NCBI GenBank assembly: GCA_964400165.1
Contig: CAYNSX010000046.1
Span: 1 to 17,497 of the forward strand
Length of the DNA stretch: 17,497 nt
Source of the DNA: CAYNSX01 sp964400165
GTDB taxonomy: Bacteria > Armatimonadota > Hebobacteria > CAYNSX01
Reading direction: 5' to 3'
Part shown: positions 1 to 6,364 of the stretch, one piece after another
How positions within the stretch are numbered: position 1 is the first letter of the stretch
Layout of the letters: each line of letters opens with the position of its first letter
Made by a program: the position numbers and the translations under genes
The notes under the pieces: generated by a model
What the model saw: only the letters and a program-made list of their open reading frames with translations
What the model was told of the DNA's origin: nothing
The model's database searches: none

Positions 1-290
1 TTCAATTCCATCCCCCCTCTCTGCTTGTCGGAGAGGGGGGCTGGGGGGTGAGGGAACTCTCCCCTCTCCGTGAGACGGAGAGGGGCTGGGGGTGAGGTCG
101 TCGTGTCACGGGAAAAATGTCAGGTGTCACGGGACGGCTTCCAGCACTTCAATTCCATCCCCCCTCTCTGCTTGTCGGAGAGGGGGGCTGGGGGGTGAGG
201 GAACTCGCCCCTCCCCGTAAACGGGGAGGGGTGGGGATGGAGTCGCCGTGTCACGGGGAAAGTGTCAGGTGTCACGGGGCGGCAACAACT
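1..290. repeat. Two-copy tandem repeat of about 146 bp with GC-rich hairpins
   Basis: The block starting at 1 recurs at 148. Both copies begin TTCAATTCCATCCCCCCTCT, contain a CCCCTCTCC-type hairpin arm followed by its complement and a GGGGTGAGG tail, and end with a GTGTCAC...GTGTCAC doublet (103-109 and 248-254 mark the same point in each copy). The second hairpin differs between copies (around 61-88 and 209-234). No convincing gene lies here; the ORFs crossing it are made of repeat sequence. The hairpins lack a U-tract, so they are not classical terminators. Confidence 0.8.
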
Positions 291-299
291 TGTGAAGGC

Positions 300-403
300 G
301 GGAAGTCGGACGGTAGGAAAGTGGGATGGTCGGATTGTAGGAAACATAGTATTTCTCCCTACGACCCCACTTTCCCACGAACCCACGACCCTACGACCGT
401 CGT
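300..403. repeat. Imperfect inverted repeat of ACGACC/GGTCGT words
   Basis: The left half is rich in GTCGGA, GTAGGAAA and GTGGGATGG. The right half answers with TTTCTCCCTACGACC, CCCACTTTCCCAC and CCTACGACCG, giving a long imperfect inverted repeat around an AT-rich centre near 345-355. Related elements occur at 8733-8825, 13007-13101 and, as half copies, near 7085-7120, 10697-10725 and 15874-15897. No coding function is apparent. Confidence 0.6.
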
Positions 404-439
404 GACTTGGCAGTCCCGCTGGGACTTTGCTTGAATCAG

Positions 440-483
440 CCCGGCACTCTTGCCCCGAGCGCAGCCGAAGGGTCAGTGCCGGG
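440..483. repeat. Perfect 9-bp hairpin upstream of the NicO-like gene
   Basis: CCCGGCACT at 440-448 is exactly complementary to AGTGCCGGG at 475-483. The 26-nt loop contains the dispersed word CCGAGCGCAGCCGA, which recurs near 12740. There is no U-tract. It could be a repeat element or part of an mRNA leader, but the next gene appears leaderless, so a repeat is more likely. 484-567 shows nothing else. Confidence 0.5.
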
Positions 484-567
484 CGACGCGTCGCTGCCGA
501 CTTCCTTGCGCTGGGCATCACCGCAACCCTACCGCCCTGCGCGGCCGCCCGCAAGCCGCCGCGCCGC

Positions 568-573
568 TACAAT
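568..573 (+). promoter_or_regulatory. Candidate -10 box (TACAAT) for a leaderless transcript
   Basis: TACAAT lies 6 nt before the ATG at 580. With transcription starting about 6-7 nt after the -10 box, the mRNA would begin at or beside the start codon. No Shine-Dalgarno sequence and no clear -35 box is visible. The same arrangement occurs before other genes in this window. Confidence 0.5.
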
Positions 574-579
574 GCCCCC

Positions 580-1266
580 ATGCACCAACTCGGAGCGCTG
601 CTCCTCGGCGGCGTCGCGTTGAGCATCGTGCACGCGCTCATCCCCAATCACTGGGTGCCCTTCGTGCTGCTCGGGCGGTCGCAGCGCTGGCCGCGGGCGC
701 GGCTCGTCGGCATCACCGCGCTCGGCGGGTTCTTTCATGTCTTGAGCACGGTGCTCATCGGAGTGTTCATCGGCTTCGCCGGCTATCAACTCTCGCAGAA
801 CCAGCGCCTGTACACGCACCTCATCGCCCCCGCCATTCTCGGCGGCCTCGGCGTGGCGCTGTTGCTCGCAGACTGGCTCGGCCGCGGTCACCGGCACAAG
901 CACATCCTCGAATATGAACACGACCACGCGGTGCCGGGCGACAACGGACACCCGCACTCCCACGCGCCGGCGCGCTTGAGCGCCCGCCAGGCGAACATCT
1001 CCGTCGCCGGCATCATCGCCGCGATGTTCTTCTCGCCGTGCATCGAACTCGAGGCGTATTACTTCGTCGCCGGCGCCGGCGGGTGGCTCGCCATCGGCGC
1101 TTTGAGCCTCGTCTACATGGTGGTCACCGTCGGGCTGATGGTGGCGCTCGTCATCACCGCCACCGAGCGCTTCGGCGACCGCCTGCACTTCCTCGAGCAC
1201 CATGAGCGCCTCGTCGTCGGGTTGGTCTTCCTGGCCCTCGCCGCGGGGGCGTATGTGTTGAGTTGA
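580..1266 (+). CDS. NicO/LysE-superfamily-like membrane transporter with His-rich loop
   Basis: This 228-residue polytopic membrane protein has about six hydrophobic segments. HALIPNHW at residues 18-25 resembles the HALxPGHG-type metal motif of nickel/cobalt exporters (NicO family). A cytoplasmic or periplasmic loop at about 104-128 is dense in His with acidic residues. FSPCIELE at 151-158 resembles the second-repeat proline/cysteine signature of LysE-type carriers. A metal-cation or small-solute efflux role is therefore inferred, but neither substrate nor direction can be read from the sequence. I chose the ATG at 580 over the upstream in-frame start at 427 because the extra residues are low-complexity repeat translation, and a TACAAT box sits 6 nt before 580. 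The gene stands alone, with tRNAs on the opposite strand beyond it. Confidence 0.75.
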   Translation: MHQLGALLLGGVALSIVHALIPNHWVPFVLLGRSQRWPRARLVGITALGGFFHVLSTVLIGVFIGFAGYQLSQNQRLYTHLIAPAILGGLGVALLLADWLGRGHRHKHILEYEHDHAVPGDNGHPHSHAPARLSARQANISVAGIIAAMFFSPCIELEAYYFVAGAGGWLAIGALSLVYMVVTVGLMVALVITATERFGDRLHFLEHHERLVVGLVFLALAAGAYVLS

Positions 1267-1304
1267 GAGAAGAGATCAGAGAGGAGAGATGAGAAAGGAT
1301 TGGA

Positions 1305-1382
1305 TGGCGGGGCCGACGGGATTTGAACCCGCGATCTGGACCTTGACAGGGTCCCGAGGACTCCAGGCTCCTCTACGGCCCC
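1305..1382 (-). tRNA. tRNA-Asp(GTC), atypical
   Basis: The reverse strand folds into a complete cloverleaf: acceptor GGGGCCG/CGGCCCC, D stem GAGG/CCTC, anticodon stem GGACC/GGTCC with loop CTGTCAA (anticodon GTC), and T stem GCGGG/CCCGT with loop TTCAAAT. The discriminator is G73, as expected for Asp, and CCA is encoded. Two oddities stand out. The 10-nt D loop AGCCTGGAGT and the GGGGCCGTAG 5' end look unlike common bacterial tRNA-Asp, and position 38 is A instead of the usual C. It lies downstream of the membrane-protein gene at 1468-2130. Confidence 0.9.
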
Positions 1383-1467
1383 ACCGGTCAGGCGGGGGAA
1401 AGCGCATCATCCTAGAAGGATTCCCCGCCCCCCGCAAGCGCCGCCAGAATCTTCGCTTGGAGAGAGG

Positions 1468-2130
1468 TCACCGCGGACTGCGTCCCCAAAACTCCGCCCA
1501 CCACACCGTCCACACGGTGCTGGACAGCATCACGACTGCTACAAGGAACAGCAGCCCGTAACTGACCAAGTTGGCCTTCCACACCGCTCGCAGCACTTGC
1601 GCTCGGTCGAGCGTCCGCCATCGGCTCAACGCATAGCAGCGCTCGATGAAAACCGAGAGATAGAATGCCGGCACCATCCCGATCAGCGCGGCGCCCGCCC
1701 AAATCACGCGAAAGCTCGGGTCGAATGGAATGGACCAAGCCCGACTAAGAGAAAGTGATGAGAATCTGTCCGCGAGCGATGGGCCGAGAAAGCTCCCCAT
1801 GGCGAGCACCGCAATTCCAAACAGCATCACCGACGCCAGCGCGTAGCCGGCCATTGTCGATGCCAGGTTGCTCACCGCGCTCACCATGACGCACCCGTAA
1901 GCCGATGCGCGCAGCAAGCGCGAGTACACGAGCGCTTCGACGACAACGACGACGCCGAGCAGCTTCAGCGTCGCCGGAATGGATCCGCCCAGGATAGGCG
2001 TTATGGGATTGGCCGACGCCGGACCCGCGACCGCCAGCACCAGCCCCGCCGCCACCAGCCCCCGCCAGACGATGACCGATGATTGATGACTGATGATTGA
2101 AGACCCGGGCCGCTGCCTTGTCTCTCTCAT
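1468..2130 (-). CDS. Hypothetical multi-pass membrane protein between tRNAs
   Basis: Up to 220 residues, not recognised as a named family. The N-terminus contains a signal-like segment (about residues 22-40, ending GPASA before NPITP), followed by four or five hydrophobic segments including a Val-rich helix and a C-terminal WTVWWAEFW stretch. The open frame begins at an ATG at 2130 inside the AATGATGA-type spacer repeat of the tRNA array, so the first 20 or so residues are repeat-encoded. A GTG just before VAAGLVLA is the alternative start, though it would lose the positive N-region. The gene is on the tRNA strand, between tRNA-Val(TAC) and tRNA-Asp, and may be co-transcribed with them. Function unknown. 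Confidence 0.6.
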   Translation of the reverse strand: MRETRQRPGSSIISHQSSVIVWRGLVAAGLVLAVAGPASANPITPILGGSIPATLKLLGVVVVVEALVYSRLLRASAYGCVMVSAVSNLASTMAGYALASVMLFGIAVLAMGSFLGPSLADRFSSLSLSRAWSIPFDPSFRVIWAGAALIGMVPAFYLSVFIERCYALSRWRTLDRAQVLRAVWKANLVSYGLLFLVAVVMLSSTVWTVWWAEFWGRSPR

Positions 2131-2166
2131 TCATCAATCCTCAATCATCATTCATTCGCCGTGCCT

Positions 2167-2241
2167 TGGTGGGCGCTGGAGGATTTGAACCTCCAACCCC
2201 CTGCGTGTAAAGCAGGTGCTCTGCCCTTGAGCTAAGCGCCC
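2167..2241 (-). tRNA. tRNA-Val(TAC)
   Basis: A complete 75-nt cloverleaf with encoded CCA: acceptor GGGCGCT/AGCGCCC, D stem GCTC/GAGC, anticodon stem CCTGC/GCAGG with loop TTTACAC (anticodon TAC), T stem GGAGG/CCTCC with loop TTCAAAT, discriminator A. Third in transcription order of the tandem array; its 5' end is 188 nt from that of tRNA-Val(CAC). Confidence 0.96.
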
Positions 2242-2354
2242 CTCACTGCCAGGAATGATGAATGATGAATAATGAATGAACATGCAAAGGACAGCCCGCT
2301 GCCGTGTCCCTCTTTCATTCATCAATCATCTTTCATCATTCATTCGCTGTTCCT
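2242..2354 (-). repeat. tRNA-array spacer repeat, copy 1
   Basis: 113 nt between tRNA-Val(CAC) and tRNA-Val(TAC), nearly identical to 2430-2543. It has an AATGATGAATGATGAATAAT-type arm, a central GGACA...TGTCC pair, and a roughly complementary TCATTCATCAATCATC-type arm, so the transcript could form a long imperfect hairpin. A partial copy continues downstream at about 2098-2166 and overlaps the start of the membrane-protein gene. Confidence 0.85.
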
Positions 2355-2429
2355 TGGTGGGCGCTGCTGGACTTGAACCAGCGACCTCTTGCGTGTGAAG
2401 CAAGCGCTCTTCCGCTGAGCTAAGCGCCC
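2355..2429 (-). tRNA. tRNA-Val(CAC)
   Basis: A complete 75-nt cloverleaf with CCA: acceptor GGGCGCT/AGCGCCC, D stem GCTC/GAGC, anticodon stem CTTGC/GCAAG with loop TTCACAC (anticodon CAC), T stem GCTGG/CCAGC with loop TTCAAGT, discriminator A. Second in the array. Its acceptor stem and D stem are identical to those of the neighbouring Val(TAC) and Ile(GAT) genes. Confidence 0.96.
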
Positions 2430-2543
2430 CCAAACGGCCAGGAATGATGAATGATGAATAATGAATGAAGATGGAAAGGACAGCCCGCTGCCGTGTCCCT
2501 CTGTCATTCATCAATCATCTTTCATCATTCATTCGCAGTTCCT
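2430..2543 (-). repeat. tRNA-array spacer repeat, copy 2
   Basis: 114 nt between tRNA-Ile and tRNA-Val(CAC). It differs from copy 1 at only a handful of positions, while the flanking tRNA bodies differ at many. Outer AGGAA/TTCCT and inner GGACA/TGTCC pairs bracket the AT-rich inverted arms. Confidence 0.85.
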
Positions 2544-2618
2544 TGGTGGGCGCTGGTGGGATCGGACCACCGACCTCCGCCTTATCAGGGCGGCGCTCTA
2601 CCACTGAGCTAAGCGCCC
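2544..2618 (-). tRNA. tRNA-Ile(GAT) with unusual T loop
   Basis: A complete 75-nt cloverleaf with CCA: acceptor GGGCGCT/AGCGCCC, D stem GCTC/GAGC, anticodon stem CCGCC/GGCGG with loop CTGATAA (anticodon GAT), variable AGGTC, T stem GGTGG/CCACC, discriminator A. The T loop is TCCGATC, so position 55 is C where nearly all elongator tRNAs have U (pseudouridine 55). All stems pair fully, so it is not an obvious pseudogene. First gene of the array. Confidence 0.93.
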
Positions 2619-2631
2619 ACGCCAGGGCGCG

Positions 2632-2637
2632 ATTATA
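2632..2637 (-). promoter_or_regulatory. -10 box of the tRNA array promoter
   Basis: The minus strand reads TATAAT, with 13 nt between it and the 5' end of tRNA-Ile at 2618. This suits a tRNA operon promoter with a short 5' leader. No strong -35 is seen; TTTCCC lies about 17 nt upstream. Confidence 0.6.
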
Positions 2638-2735
2638 AGTGACCCGGAGAAATGGGGAAAAGGAGAAGGGGGGACGAAACCAGAGTGGCGTCGCAGCCGT
2701 CCGTGTGATACAAGGCGGAGCCGGAGGGACGCTAG

Positions 2736-3350
2736 ATGCGCACCGGACTGCTGCTGGTCATTATGACCGCACTCGCCGCACTCCCCGCCGCCGGGCAAGC
2801 GGGGCGGCAGGATCGCGCCCCCGCGGTCGGAACGGTGGCGCCCGATTTCGCCCTCCCGCTGCTGCACAGCGACCCGGAGAAGACCATCCGCCTCACCGAA
2901 TTGCGCGGCAAACCGGTCGCCCTCATCTTCGGCTCCTACACCTGACCGCCGTTCCGGGCGTCGGCCGACGCTCTGCGCAAACTCTTCGCCGACTACAAAG
3001 ACCGCGTGCAGTTCTATCTCGTCTACATCCGCGAGGCGCACCCGGCTGACGGCCGCAATCCCGACAAGACCATCGTGGTGAAGGACCCGACGACCGACAC
3101 CGAGCGCGCCGAAGTGGCGAGCAGTTGCGTCGCCGACCTCAACCTGCCGTTCCCCGCGCTGCTCGACAAGATGGACAACAAAGCCGGCCTCGACTATGAC
3201 GCCTGGCCCGACCGCTTCTATCTCATCGATCCCGCCGGCGCCATCGCCTGGTACAGCGGCCCCGGTCCCGCCGGCTTCAAGCCCGCCCTCTTGCGCCAGG
3301 CCATCGCCGGCTTGCTCGCCGCGCTCCCGCCCGCGCCGCCTTCGCGCTAG
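2736..3350 (+). CDS. Iodothyronine-deiodinase-like selenoprotein (thioredoxin fold), TGA = Sec70
   Basis: The frame runs 205 codons from the ATG at 2736 to the TAG at 3348, interrupted only by TGA at 2943-2945. Reading TGA as selenocysteine gives GSYTUPPF (66-73), matching the GSCTUPSF active site of vertebrate deiodinases. IREAHPADG (98-106) matches IEEAHASDG in human DIO1, with His102 exactly 32 residues after Sec, as His158 follows Sec126. The C-terminal ALLDKMDN...WPDRFYLID...G also matches the family. Cys131 could be a resolving residue. Residues 1-23 form a signal peptide, so the protein is probably periplasmic or membrane-anchored. A Shine-Dalgarno GGAGGG sits 7 nt before the ATG. A thiol/selenol redox or reductive-dehalogenation role is inferred; the substrate is unknown. 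The alternative, a nonsense-mutated pseudogene, is unlikely given the intact frame and SECIS-like hairpin. Confidence 0.88.
2943..2973 (+). promoter_or_regulatory. Sec TGA codon and bacterial SECIS-like hairpin
   Basis: The TGA is followed by a 7-bp hairpin: GGGCGTC (2956-2962), tetraloop GGCC (2963-2966), GACGCTC (2967-2973). The loop begins with G, and 17 nt separate the TGA from it. Both agree with the published bacterial SECIS pattern (apical-loop G about 16-37 nt after UGA). The hairpin lies within the coding region, as bacterial SECIS elements do, and would recruit SelB. Confidence 0.75.
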
Positions 3351-4174
3351 CGCGCTGGCGCCGTCCTCCCCCGGTGCGCCAGCCAGGCCGCACCCGTCAC
3401 CACCAACAACAGGGTGCCCAGGCAGACGACAATCGTCGGCCCGGGCGAGAGGTCGAAGTGATAGGACAGCCCCATCCCGCCGACGCTGGCCAGCGCGCCG
3501 CAAACCCACGCCACCAGCAACACCACCAGCGGCCGCGGCGAGACGACCATCCCGGTCACCGGCGCAATGATGAGGTACGAGAACACCAGCAGCACGCCGC
3601 CCGACCGGATGGCGAAGGCGATGGCGAGCGCCAGCGTCAGATAGAACACGAGGTTCCACACCCGCGCCCGGTTGTCGTGCGGCTTGCCGTGCTCGGCAAT
3701 CGATTGCGTGAGGCGGATCATCGGTCGCACCAGAGCGGCATGCACGATGCCTACGAGGATGAAGATGACGGCGATGCGCCATACCTCCGCCACCGGCGTA
3801 GCGAGAATGTCGCCGAACAGCACCTTGAGCACATCGGCCTCGCCGTGCGGCGTCTTCGAAATGACGATGATGGACGCCGCCGACGCCACCGCGTACACGA
3901 TCCCCATCTTCGCCTCGCTCGGGACGCGCCGACCCTCCGTAATCAGCGACAGGATGCCGGCGGCCACCAGCGTGAACGCCAGGGCGAACAGCGTCAGCGA
4001 CTGGTCGAACAGGATGGCGAACGCGATGCCGAGCGCGGAAATCTGCGCCAGCGCCAGGTCCACGAACACGATGCGCCGCAACACCACATGCCAGCCGAAG
4101 TAGCCGAGCAGGAACGCCAGCAGCAGGCTCACCACCAGCGCCTGCTGCATGAACGGCAGCGTCAGGAACTCCAC
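3347..4174 (-). CDS. znuB: Zinc/manganese ABC transporter permease (ABC-3 family)
   Basis: A 275-residue integral membrane permease with about eight hydrophobic segments. The N-terminal sequence LPFMQQALVVSLLLAFLLGY and the RRIVFVDLALAQISALG loop are typical of ZnuB/MntB/TroC permeases, which pass Zn2+ or Mn2+ from the binding protein across the inner membrane. It starts at a GTG (4174) one base after the ZnuA stop, so translation is probably coupled; the ATG at 4150 is an alternative, but the longer form matches family N-termini. Its TAG (3347-3349) overlaps the TAG of the convergent selenoprotein (3348-3350). No ATPase (ZnuC) gene is adjacent, so one must come from elsewhere in the genome. 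The znu name reflects family, not proven metal specificity. Confidence 0.9.
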   Translation of the reverse strand: MEFLTLPFMQQALVVSLLLAFLLGYFGWHVVLRRIVFVDLALAQISALGIAFAILFDQSLTLFALAFTLVAAGILSLITEGRRVPSEAKMGIVYAVASAASIIVISKTPHGEADVLKVLFGDILATPVAEVWRIAVIFILVGIVHAALVRPMIRLTQSIAEHGKPHDNRARVWNLVFYLTLALAIAFAIRSGGVLLVFSYLIIAPVTGMVVSPRPLVVLLVAWVCGALASVGGMGLSYHFDLSPGPTIVVCLGTLLLVVTGAAWLAHRGRTAPAR

Positions 4175-4175
4175 G

Positions 4176-5075
4176 CTACTTCACCGCCGCCAGCAGTTGG
4201 TCGAGGTCGTAGTCAATCAACTTGAAGTAGTCATCCACGCCCGGCGCGCCGCCGACCGACGGCGGCATTTCGACGACCTTCGCCCCGGTCGCCGCGGCCA
4301 GTTTGTCCGGCGCCTGGCGCGAGAAGTACGGCTCCTTGATGATGACGCGGACGCCGTCGCGCTTCATCAGCGCGATCAGATCGTTCAGGTGCGCGCCCGA
4401 GGGACTGATGCCCGGCTTCGGTTCCACGAAGCCGACGACATCGAGCCCGAACCGGTGTGCGAAATACGCCCAGGAACTGTGATACGAAATCACCTTCAGT
4501 CCCTGCAGCGGCTTCGCCTTCGCCATCCAGCCCTTCAGCGCCGCGTCGATGCGCTTGCTGAAGTCCGCCGCGCCCTGGTGAAACGCGGCGCCGTCCGCCG
4601 GGTCGAGTTGCGCCAGGCGGTCGGCGATGTTCCCCGCGACGATCTTCGCGTTGTCCGGGTCGAGCCAGTAGTGCGGGTTGCCGAACGCGTGCAGGTCGCC
4701 CATCGACCGGTCGACGCCGCTGGGGCGCTCCAAGACCGGCACGCCGACCGCGGCGTCAATGTACCCGGCGCCCCCGCGCAAGATGCGGGGGTTGCGGGCA
4801 TTTTCCGACAGCGTGTCGGCCCATTGATCGAGGCCCAGTCCGACGCGCACCATCGCATCGGCCTTCGCCAGTTTCACAATGTAACTCGGCTTGGCGTCCA
4901 CCGCGTGGGGATTCTGAAAGCCGCTGGCGATGCTCTCCACCTCGACGCGGTCGCCCGCCACCGCCCGCACAATGGATGCCAGGTCCGTCGTCGCCGTCAC
5001 GACGCGCAGTTTCGCCGCCCGCGCCGGCGCCACCAGCAGCGCCAGCGTTACGAGAATGAGTGCCGTGCGTTTCAT
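4176..5075 (-). CDS. znuA: Zinc/manganese ABC transporter substrate-binding protein
   Basis: A 299-residue periplasmic cluster A-I metal-binding protein with a signal peptide (residues 1-20, ending PARA). Likely metal ligands are His57 (QNPHAVD), His135 (GNPHYWLDP) and His199 (ISYHSSW), with an acidic fourth ligand near Asp281-282. This is the usual His-His-His-Asp/Glu set. KEPYFS (248-253) also fits the family. The long His-rich loop of many zinc-specific ZnuA proteins is absent, so Mn2+ or mixed specificity is possible. The start at 5075 is supported by AAGGAG shortly upstream and by the signal peptide; the open frame extending to 5411 is not used. It follows the porin-like gene by 23 nt and abuts the permease gene. 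Confidence 0.92.
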   Translation of the reverse strand: MKRTALILVTLALLVAPARAAKLRVVTATTDLASIVRAVAGDRVEVESIASGFQNPHAVDAKPSYIVKLAKADAMVRVGLGLDQWADTLSENARNPRILRGGAGYIDAAVGVPVLERPSGVDRSMGDLHAFGNPHYWLDPDNAKIVAGNIADRLAQLDPADGAAFHQGAADFSKRIDAALKGWMAKAKPLQGLKVISYHSSWAYFAHRFGLDVVGFVEPKPGISPSGAHLNDLIALMKRDGVRVIIKEPYFSRQAPDKLAAATGAKVVEMPPSVGGAPGVDDYFKLIDYDLDQLLAAVK

Positions 5076-5098
5076 CGGTTCGTCTCCTTGGTCATCGG

Positions 5099-6298
5099 TT
5101 AGAACGGATGCGCTCGGTGCGGCCCGAGCATGAAGGTGACCTCGAACATCACGCGCAGGAACTGCCCGAGTTCGGGCTGATTGAGATCGCCGAGTTGCAG
5201 GCGATAGCGCGTGAACTCGCTCGGAAAGTAGGTGAGCAGTCCGGACAGCCCGGTTTCGTGAGCGGTCAGGTCGGTCGGAATGTCCGTCCAGTCCCAGCGC
5301 CCGCCCAGATACCATTCCTTGTTCAACTGGTACTGCAAGAACGAGTAATAGCCCACGGGGTGCTGGGCCAGGTCGCCGGCGTCGGCGACTTTGAGAATCT
5401 CCGATTGCCACCAGAGCGAACGGTAGGCGCCTTCCTTCAGCGGCTTCCAGCGATAGACGAAACTGCCGCTCAACAGTGTGCGCTCGCCGAGTGGGTCGAG
5501 CATCCCGCGCGCGGCCGAGACGCCCAGCTCGACATTGGAGGTGTCCGACAAGTCCCAGTAGGTGCGCAGGCGCGCCAGGTAATTCTGGTTCGTGCCAAAC
5601 ACGGCCTCGTCACTGCCGCCATAGGCGGCAGCCGTCAGTTCCATAAATGGGCTGCGCGTCGGGAGCAGCCACTGCATCTCGACGCCCGGCTGGCTGAACC
5701 CGTCGGGGCCGAGGAACCGCCGCGCCACCGCCGGAATGTCGGCCTGCGGCAGGAAGTGCGTGTGACTGGTGTTGATGCGCAGGATGCTCGAACGCATTTT
5801 GCCCAGCCGCGGCGTCACCTCCGGCGGCAAGCCGAGCGTACGCGGGCTCAACACGGTCAGGTAGGCCTCCTCCACTTCCGTGCCTTCGGGCGTGAAGGTC
5901 AGAAACACATCAGCGCGCCCGAACGGGTCCACCGGCGCCTGGAAGGCCAGTTCCAACTCACGCATTTCCAGCGCCCGCGTGGCCGCCAGTCCGCCGCCGT
6001 CGCTCACCGGCACGACGCTCGGCTGCGTGCGCCCGCCCGTGTACAGGAAATCGCCGATCACGCTGATATCGGGATTGAGCAGGGGCGTGGTGGCGGGCGT
6101 TTCTCCGGCGGTGCGGCTCTCTTCGATTTGCGAGAGCCGGGCGCGCAGTTCATCGATCTGCGCCTGCAGCGCGTCGATTTGCTGCTTCAGTGCGTCAACG
6201 ACACCCGGCTCCGGCGCCGGGGCGCTTGTTTGCGCCGAAGCGAGGCCGGGCACTGCCAGCAACACGACAAACAGAGACACCATCCCAATGCGACGCAT
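5099..6298 (-). CDS. Outer-membrane porin-like beta-barrel protein
   Basis: 399 residues. A signal peptide (1-22, LASAQ) is followed by a short coiled coil (about 33-60, heptads of DALKQQIDALQAQIDELRAR). The rest is rich in alternating aromatic/polar strands such as GYYSFLQYQL, WYLGGRWDW and FTRYRLQLGD, and it ends in a strand-like stretch. This is the architecture of outer-membrane porins with an N-terminal coiled coil. By position, transcribed with the metal transporter, it probably brings metal across the outer membrane. The start at 6298 has GGGAGG about 5 nt upstream. It implies that the host has an outer membrane. A GCGCGC stem-loop (6328-6345) separates it from the upstream gene. Confidence 0.75.
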   Translation of the reverse strand: MRRIGMVSLFVVLLAVPGLASAQTSAPAPEPGVVDALKQQIDALQAQIDELRARLSQIEESRTAGETPATTPLLNPDISVIGDFLYTGGRTQPSVVPVSDGGGLAATRALEMRELELAFQAPVDPFGRADVFLTFTPEGTEVEEAYLTVLSPRTLGLPPEVTPRLGKMRSSILRINTSHTHFLPQADIPAVARRFLGPDGFSQPGVEMQWLLPTRSPFMELTAAAYGGSDEAVFGTNQNYLARLRTYWDLSDTSNVELGVSAARGMLDPLGERTLLSGSFVYRWKPLKEGAYRSLWWQSEILKVADAGDLAQHPVGYYSFLQYQLNKEWYLGGRWDWTDIPTDLTAHETGLSGLLTYFPSEFTRYRLQLGDLNQPELGQFLRVMFEVTFMLGPHRAHPF

Positions 6299-6364
6299 GG
6301 ATTCCTCCCACGGAAGTAGGTCGAGGGGCGCGCCCGAAAGCGCGCGGGGAATGGAACCGCGGAC

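Noticed and set aside
1..403. CRISPR array at the left end
   Set aside because: There are only two copies of a 146-bp unit and no short repeats with unique spacers of uniform length. No cas genes.
1305..1382. Reading the anticodon loop as TCA (tRNA-Sec)
   Set aside because: The perfect 5-bp anticodon stem fixes the 7-nt loop as CTGTCAA, so the anticodon is GTC. There is no long variable arm or extended acceptor stem.
1289..1561. 90-codon open frame across the tRNA-Asp gene
   Set aside because: It is a translation of the tRNA complement (the GPTGFEPAIW-type artefact is typical of tRNA shadows).
2943..2945. TGA read as a true stop or nonsense mutation making a pseudogene
   Set aside because: The frame after it is open for 134 codons with family-conserved sequence, the TGA falls exactly on the catalytic Sec position of deiodinases, and a SECIS-like hairpin follows.
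5076..5411. N-terminal extension of ZnuA to 5411
   Set aside because: It overlaps the porin coding sequence, is Arg/Pro-rich, and a good signal peptide and Shine-Dalgarno define the start at 5075.
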